The notes beneath the pieces were generated by a model. The model was not told where the DNA came from. It ran no database searches and worked only from the letters and a program-made list of their open reading frames with translations. From Seleniibacterium sp963677135 (GTDB lineage: Bacteria > Desulfobacterota > Desulfuromonadia > Desulfuromonadales > Geopsychrobacteraceae), in contig CAXXLS010000009.1 of assembly GCA_963677135.2 (NCBI GenBank), forward strand, positions 186,001 to 250,000: 64,000 bases of DNA, written 5' to 3'. Of the stretch, positions 59,330 through 64,000 are shown one piece after another (within the stretch, counting starts at the first letter, position 1; every line of letters starts with the position of its first letter). The position numbers and the translations under genes were made by a program.

Positions 59330-60862
59330 GTGACGACGATGCGCTGTGACTGGCAACTGAAAGAAAAGATTGGTTGCGCCGACCTGACCAGGCTGCTACC
59401 CGCCGAGTTTACACTTGAACAGCAGAGCCGGGAGCAACACCCCCTCACCCTTCTTGACGACTATGACTGGAGCGTCTGGCATGCGGGGCTGCTGCTGTAC
59501 CGTGGCAGCGACGGGGAATGGACCCTGTCGGGAGCGGAAGACCAGCTTCTGGCAAAACAACGGGTCAGTAAGAAGGCGCGTTTCTGGTGGGATCTTCCGG
59601 CCGGAGATCTGGCGGGACAATTGAAGAAAATCGTGCCCCTGCGGGCCTTTGTCTCCCGCTTCAGTTGCCACCGGGACACCCGGCGGTTTGCCGTTCTCAA
59701 CGAAGACGGCAAAACCGTGACCCGCCTTCAGCTGGTCACGCTCGGTCAACCCGGTGGCGAGGATGTTGTTCTGCTCACCCTGTTCGCCCTGCGGGGTTAC
59801 GAGCAGGACGCGAAGCTGATTCGCGCCGCTTTTCAACCCGTTACCCGGACCGACACGCCGCCGCTGACCCTGCGCGAACAGCTGCTTCAGGCCGGTCTCG
59901 AGGTTACCAAGCCGGCGACCAAGCCGGTTTTCGGCCTCGCCGCTGACGAGCCCGCCGAGACGGCGGTCGCGGCCATGGTTCTCGCCCTGCTTGATGGCGC
60001 CAGAAGCCAGGAAGAGGGGATCCTTGGGGATGTCGACAGCGAATTTGTCCATCAGTACCGGGTCAATATCCGCAAGGCGCGTTCCCTGGTCAGCCTCTTT
60101 AAAAAAGTCTTCACGCCTGAACGCTATGGTTATCTGAACAGGGAACTGAAAGCCCTGGGCAAACGAACCAATACTCTGCGGGACCTCGATGTCTTCCTGC
60201 TCGCTTACAGCGGCTATCGGGACATGCTTCCCGACCATCTGCATCCCGGTCTCAAGCAGATGATGGCGCGGTTGCGCAGAAGAAGGCGGACCGCTTTGCG
60301 AAGAGTCTGCCAGGAACTGCAGGATGAAACCTATGGCAGGGATGTCGAGGCGCTGCGGGACGACCTCAGCCAGGGACCCGATTTTGCCACGGACCGCTCC
60401 CGGCAGCCCATCAGGAACCTGGTGGCGAAAAAAGTTCGCTCCCAATACGCTGCCATCGTCAGGGATGGCGCTCGGATCGACGATCGGACTCCTGACGACG
60501 CCGTGCACGAACTGCGCATAGAGTGCAAGAAGCTGCGTTACCTGCTCGAACTGTTCATGGAACTGTTCAGCCCGGCGAATATGAAGCAACTGATCACGCC
60601 GTTGAAACTGCTGCAGGACAACCTGGGCCGCTTCAACGATTACGCGGTGCAAAGCGATTTTCTCGGGAGCCTGGCGGCTCATCGCCCCATCAGCAGCGGG
60701 CAGCTGGCAACCATTCACGGTCTTCAGGCAGTTCTTTATGACCGCCAGCGGCAGGAGCGGGGTCTGGTGGTTGACAATATCGGCAGGTTCAGCGCAGCCG
60801 ACATTCAGACCGTGTTTCGCGAGACCTTCAAGGGGGCAGTGCAGGGGACGGGAACAGAATGA
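59330..60862 (+). CDS. CHAD-domain protein with degenerate CYTH-like N-terminus
   Basis: This 510-residue protein has an N-terminal region (about 1-200) resembling a CYTH fold (DDYDWSVWHAGLLLYR, RFAVLNEDGKTVTRLQLVTLG) but lacking the ExExK signature. A CHAD domain follows (about 225-505) with FVHQYRVNIRKARSL (His241) and AVHELRIECKKLRYL (His393). CHAD domains bind polyphosphate and localise to granules. The start is GTG 59330 or ATG 59339; no clear ribosome site. Its stop overlaps the ParA-type ATPase start by four bases. Confidence 0.88.
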   Translation: MTTMRCDWQLKEKIGCADLTRLLPAEFTLEQQSREQHPLTLLDDYDWSVWHAGLLLYRGSDGEWTLSGAEDQLLAKQRVSKKARFWWDLPAGDLAGQLKKIVPLRAFVSRFSCHRDTRRFAVLNEDGKTVTRLQLVTLGQPGGEDVVLLTLFALRGYEQDAKLIRAAFQPVTRTDTPPLTLREQLLQAGLEVTKPATKPVFGLAADEPAETAVAAMVLALLDGARSQEEGILGDVDSEFVHQYRVNIRKARSLVSLFKKVFTPERYGYLNRELKALGKRTNTLRDLDVFLLAYSGYRDMLPDHLHPGLKQMMARLRRRRRTALRRVCQELQDETYGRDVEALRDDLSQGPDFATDRSRQPIRNLVAKKVRSQYAAIVRDGARIDDRTPDDAVHELRIECKKLRYLLELFMELFSPANMKQLITPLKLLQDNLGRFNDYAVQSDFLGSLAAHRPISSGQLATIHGLQAVLYDRQRQERGLVVDNIGRFSAADIQTVFRETFKGAVQGTGTE

Positions 60863-61611
60863 AAATCCTGGCCTTTTATTCCATCAAGGGGGGCGTCGGC
60901 AAGACCGCTTCCGCTGTCAATATCGCTTACTGGGCGGCCAAGTCAGGGTATCGGACCCTGCTGCTCGATCTTGATTCGCAGGGCGCCTCCTCCTTTTACT
61001 TCCGGGTGCAGTCGGTCGCCAGCAAGAATTGGGGGAAACGGTTCTTCAAGACCTACGAGCAGCTTTTCAAACAGATCAAGGCGAGTGATTTCGAACATCT
61101 GGACGTGATGCCCGCCCATCTGAGCTTTCGGAATTTCGATGTTCTCCTGCAGGAACTCGGCGCCCGGAAAAATCTGCTGGGCCGGATGCTGAAAGGGTTG
61201 AAGAAGGAGTATGACCTGGTGATTCTCGACTGTCCGCCGACTATCAGTCAGCTTGCCGAAAATATCTTTAAGGCTGCCGACCTGGTCATGGTTCCGGTTA
61301 TCCCGACCCCCCTTTCCGAACGCACCTTCAGTCAGCTGCGCGAATTTTTCAAGGACGAGGATTACAGCCGAAAAAAGCTGATCCCGTTCTTCACCATGGT
61401 CGACGGGCGCAAGCAACTGCACAAGGAGATCGCCCGGACCATGCGCAAGGAGTACAAGCGCTTTTTGCGCAACGCCATCCCTTTTTCCACCGATGTCGAA
61501 AAAATGGGGGTTTATCGCACCCCCATCGATCTTTATGCCCCAACCCGGAGGGCCAACTGCGCCTACCAGGCATTGTGGCATGAAGTCGCCACCCTGCTCA
61601 GGGAAGAATGA
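60859..61611 (+). CDS. ParA/MinD-type ATPase coupled to CHAD and CYTH genes
   Basis: This 250-residue deviant Walker ATPase begins MKILAFYSIKGGVGKTASA (residues 10-16 KGGVGKT). It has LLDLDSQGASSFYF and the Walker B LVILDCPPTISQLAENIF. It has no N-terminal HTH. It lies between a CHAD gene and a CYTH gene with four-base overlaps at both ends, so its production is tied to polyphosphate proteins rather than to a ParB-type partner. This suggests positioning of polyphosphate granules, an inference. Confidence 0.88.
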   Translation: MKILAFYSIKGGVGKTASAVNIAYWAAKSGYRTLLLDLDSQGASSFYFRVQSVASKNWGKRFFKTYEQLFKQIKASDFEHLDVMPAHLSFRNFDVLLQELGARKNLLGRMLKGLKKEYDLVILDCPPTISQLAENIFKAADLVMVPVIPTPLSERTFSQLREFFKDEDYSRKKLIPFFTMVDGRKQLHKEIARTMRKEYKRFLRNAIPFSTDVEKMGVYRTPIDLYAPTRRANCAYQALWHEVATLLREE

Positions 61612-62141
61612 TTGTGAATCAGCAGGAAATAGAGCGTAAGTTTCTTCTTAAAGTCAGGCCTGACGAGCTGCTCGTCGGGGTCCGCGGAGAGGCCATTCGT
61701 CAGGGCTATCTGCTCAGTGGCGAAGCGGAACTGCGGATCCGGGAACGGGCGGGAATCTGCACCATGACGGTCAAACGGGGCAGCGGACTGGAGCGCTTTG
61801 AACAGGAGTGCCCCATTCCACCGGAACAGTTCGCCATGCTCTGGCCGCTGACCGAAGGACGGCGCATCGAGAAGGTCCGTTATGTCGTTTCCCGGGACGG
61901 CCTGTACTATGAGATCGATATTTTCGAAGGCCCTCACGCTCCGCTGATGGTTCTGGAGATCGAATTTTCCAGTCGTGAAGCAAGCCGGGAATTCAGCGTC
62001 CCCGCCTTCGCGCAGCGCGAAGTGACCGAGGACAAGGCTTACAAAAATGCGGCCCTGGCGCTGGACGGTTTGCCGACGGGAGTCCCTGTGATGGGTGAAG
62101 ATAAAAAACGGAAGAAAAAGAGCAAAAAGGCTAAAAAATAA
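61608..62141 (+). CDS. CYTH-domain protein (triphosphate tunnel metalloenzyme family)
   Basis: This 177-residue protein has the ExExK signature as EIERK (residues 7-11), RIRERAGICTMTVKRGS, and the acidic-basic tunnel strands, ending in a Lys-rich tail (KKRKKKSKKAKK). Family members hydrolyse inorganic triphosphate or similar polyphosphates with metal. The start overlaps the ParA-type gene by four bases. The basic tail may bind polyphosphate or nucleic acid. Confidence 0.9.
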   Translation: MIVNQQEIERKFLLKVRPDELLVGVRGEAIRQGYLLSGEAELRIRERAGICTMTVKRGSGLERFEQECPIPPEQFAMLWPLTEGRRIEKVRYVVSRDGLYYEIDIFEGPHAPLMVLEIEFSSREASREFSVPAFAQREVTEDKAYKNAALALDGLPTGVPVMGEDKKRKKKSKKAKK

Positions 62142-62169
62142 CCGCTCTGACCGCATTTGAGGAGGCCGC

Positions 62170-63171
62170 ATGAATGAGGACAGACAAGGCCCTGGTGAAC
62201 TGCTTAAATTGTCCGGTATCTACTGGCAGACCTGCACCCTTCACGCCGGAGTGAAACTGGATGTCTTTTCCGTTTTGGCAGAGCAGTCCCTGACGGCGGA
62301 ACAGGTTGCCGAACAGATCGGTGCGGTGCCGCGGGCGACGGCCATGCTCCTCGACGGCCTGTGCGCGATGGCCTTGCTTGAAAAGAACGCCCTTTCCTAT
62401 CGGAACAGTCTCCTGGCCAGAGAGTATCTCTGCCGGGATTCTCCAGATTATATCGGTTACATTATCATGCATCACCATCACCTGGTGGAATCCTGGTCCC
62501 GGCTTGATCGGGCGGTTGTGTCGGGAAAACCGGTACGGTCCCGCAGTTCTTACGCCGACGAAGACACACGTCGCGAGAGTTTCCTGATGGGGATGTACAA
62601 CCTGGCCACGGCGGCCGCACCCGGCCTGGTACCGACCATCAATCTGGAGGGCCGAAAGCGACTTCTCGATCTCGGGGGAGGTCCTGGAACCTGGGCCATC
62701 CACTTCTGCAGGCACAACCCTCAATTGACCGCGACGGTTTTCGATCTTCCCTCCACCCGCCCCTTTGCCGAACGGACCATCGCCCGGTTCGGCCTGAGAG
62801 ATCGCATCCGTTTTGAAGCCGGTGATTTCAACAGCGCGCCGGTCAGTCACAATTATGATGTGGCCTGGCTGTCCCACGTCCTGCACGGCGAGGGCCCCGA
62901 CGCCTGTCGGCAGCTGATCGGAAAAGCGGTTGAAGCTCTGACCCCGGGTGGCCTGCTGATCGTCCATGAATTCATTCTCGACAACCTGCGCACCTCACCT
63001 CTGTTCCCGGCCCTGTTTTCTCTGAACATGCTGCTGGGAACGGCTGAGGGGCAGGCCTATTCGGAAGCCGAGATCGCCGATTTCATGCGCTCCGCAGGCT
63101 TGTCCGAAATCAGGAGAACCGAGTACCGGGGTCCGACGGAATCGGGAGTGATGGTGGCAATAAAAGGGTAG
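62170..63171 (+). CDS. SAM-dependent methyltransferase (O-methyltransferase family 2 / acetylserotonin type)
   Basis: This 333-residue enzyme has an N-terminal dimerisation winged-helix region (TAEQVAEQIGAVPRATAMLLDGL) and a class I Rossmann fold with LDLGGGPGTWAIHFC, TVFDLPSTRPFAE, and a catalytic-type HVLHGEGPDACRQL. GGAGG precedes the ATG. Substrate cannot be told from the sequence. It lies 28 bases after the CYTH gene and may be cotranscribed. Confidence 0.85.
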   Translation: MNEDRQGPGELLKLSGIYWQTCTLHAGVKLDVFSVLAEQSLTAEQVAEQIGAVPRATAMLLDGLCAMALLEKNALSYRNSLLAREYLCRDSPDYIGYIIMHHHHLVESWSRLDRAVVSGKPVRSRSSYADEDTRRESFLMGMYNLATAAAPGLVPTINLEGRKRLLDLGGGPGTWAIHFCRHNPQLTATVFDLPSTRPFAERTIARFGLRDRIRFEAGDFNSAPVSHNYDVAWLSHVLHGEGPDACRQLIGKAVEALTPGGLLIVHEFILDNLRTSPLFPALFSLNMLLGTAEGQAYSEAEIADFMRSAGLSEIRRTEYRGPTESGVMVAIKG

Positions 63172-63275
63172 AAAATCGGGTGAATGTGTTCGGCTCCCGG
63201 CGATGATGATTTCTCTGCCGACCACCGTCTTTATTGCTACACTGTAAGGGACATCGTTCTTCCCGGAGCTGCTCT

Positions 63276-63977
63276 ATGCCTTATTTTATGGCACGGCTTT
63301 TTCTCTTCCTCGTGTGGGTCTGGCCGACTACCGTCGCGGCAGGCCCGCAACGCTGCCAGGCATCGTCAGACATTCTTGTCGTTACCGAGGTCGCTGCCGA
63401 AATCGAGCTGATCTGTGACACCGCGGAAAAAACCTTCCGGTTCCTGAAACGTTTCAAGCTCGATGCGAAACGTCCGATAACCGTTATGATGGTGGACCAG
63501 CTGGTGCCAGGTTCCGGCGGTTCGGTTTACGGAAGCTATGATCCCTACCAGGATACCGTCCTGCTGATGCATTATGCCGCCATCAGCCGGCAGCCCCAGG
63601 TTTACACGGTTTTTTCCGAAAGCTTCGATCAGGCCGACTATGCCGGCCTGATCGCCCATGAACTGACCCATGCCGTAGTCCAGCATCACCTGCAGATCGA
63701 ACCCTCTGCCCTGGCCCACGACTATGTGGTGGCCCAGGAGTACCTGGCCTATGCAGCCCAGGTGGCGGTGTTGCCGGAAAAACGCAGGCGCGCGCTGGTC
63801 ACCACCTTGGACCTTGAACCATGGCTGTCGGGTAACGTCATCAGCGCCTATTACATGGCGTTTGCGCCGCATAAATTTGGCGTCAAATCCTACCTGCACC
63901 TGATGACCATGGACGCTCCGCGGGGGTTTATTTTTCGCCTGCTGAAGACCCCCGGCCTCGAAATATACGTTCCCTGA
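63276..63977 (+). CDS. Secreted metallopeptidase-like protein (HExxH), peptidase MA-like
   Basis: This protein of 233 residues starts at MPYFMARLFLFLVWVWPTTVAA (signal peptide; GGAG seven bases upstream). It has the zinc motif LIAHELTHAVVQHHL, and the third ligand may be the Glu in VAQEYLAYAAQ. It is short for the MA family and ends 23 bases before the window edge. A frameshift that truncates it cannot be excluded. Substrate unknown. Confidence 0.7.
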   Translation: MPYFMARLFLFLVWVWPTTVAAGPQRCQASSDILVVTEVAAEIELICDTAEKTFRFLKRFKLDAKRPITVMMVDQLVPGSGGSVYGSYDPYQDTVLLMHYAAISRQPQVYTVFSESFDQADYAGLIAHELTHAVVQHHLQIEPSALAHDYVVAQEYLAYAAQVAVLPEKRRRALVTTLDLEPWLSGNVISAYYMAFAPHKFGVKSYLHLMTMDAPRGFIFRLLKTPGLEIYVP

Positions 63978-64000
63978 AGACCTTCAATGGACAGAGCACC

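Noticed and set aside
1..64000. CRISPR arrays, insertion sequences, prophage genes, tRNA and rRNA genes
   Set aside because: No direct-repeat array, transposase, integrase, capsid or RNA gene was recognised anywhere in the window.

Overview
The window is a chromosomal segment around the replication origin of a Gram-negative bacterium. It most resembles the Desulfuromonadia (Geobacter / Desulfuromonas / Pelobacter relatives, class-level confidence only). The reasons are the conserved order rpmH-rnpA-yidD-yidC-mnmE-mnmG-rsmG-parA-parB-bactofilin-atpF'FHAGDC on one side of dnaA-dnaN-recF-gyrB-gyrA, an ATP synthase operon lacking atpB and atpE, a multihaem cytochrome c operon, and sigma-54 control with NtrC-type activators. 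No tRNA, rRNA, insertion sequence, prophage or CRISPR array was recognised.

Layout. At 0-3.2 kb lie a truncated NAD-dependent epimerase-like gene, a GntR/FadR-type regulator, and a K+ channel and a TIM-barrel gene that each carry an apparent one-base homopolymer frameshift. At 3.2-11.5 kb is a leftward respiratory cytochrome region: a seven-haem cytochrome c, cytochrome b561, small membrane proteins, a receiver-like protein, an unusual AAA+ protein, and an NtrC-type regulator with its hybrid sensor kinase. Two sigma-54 promoters, each preceded by the same TTCCTG-N5-CAGGAA inverted repeat, tie this region together. At 11.6-17.6 kb is the F1 plus stalk part of ATP synthase. At 17.7-26.1 kb are bactofilin, parB, parA, rsmG, mnmG, mnmE, yidC, yidD, rnpA and rpmH, with a canonical parS site between mnmE and mnmG. 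At 26.3-35 kb are dnaA, the probable oriC (perfect DnaA box plus five DnaA-trios), dnaN, recF, gyrB and gyrA. Transcription diverges from the origin on both sides.

The right arm (35-64 kb) holds housekeeping and accessory genes: a TPR protein overlapping gyrA, gpsA, a periplasmic cyclophilin, a degenerate nuclease-fold protein, nth, a cold-shock protein, a PhoB/PhoR-type pair, aconitase, trmO, a DMT exporter, a receiver-kinase hybrid, an OlsF-like ornithine-lipid synthase candidate, and a VTT-membrane / FAD-disulfide reductase fusion. It continues with a polyphosphate region (ppk1, a 46-residue zinc-ribbon-like protein, ppx, sixA, then CHAD - ParA-type ATPase - CYTH as an overlapping operon), a SAM methyltransferase and a HExxH metallopeptidase-like protein.

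The most interesting inferences are as follows. (1) A ParA-type ATPase is translationally coupled between CHAD and CYTH polyphosphate proteins, suggesting granule positioning. (2) The same 15-bp palindrome sits in the divergent gntR / K+ channel promoter region and on the ATP synthase promoter, suggesting one regulator for a K+ channel and ATP synthase. (3) A sigma-54 regulon includes a GAFTGA-less AAA+ protein with an HSP20-like segment. (4) Perfect DnaA boxes recur along the right arm. Everything is from reading the sequence; no database search was run.
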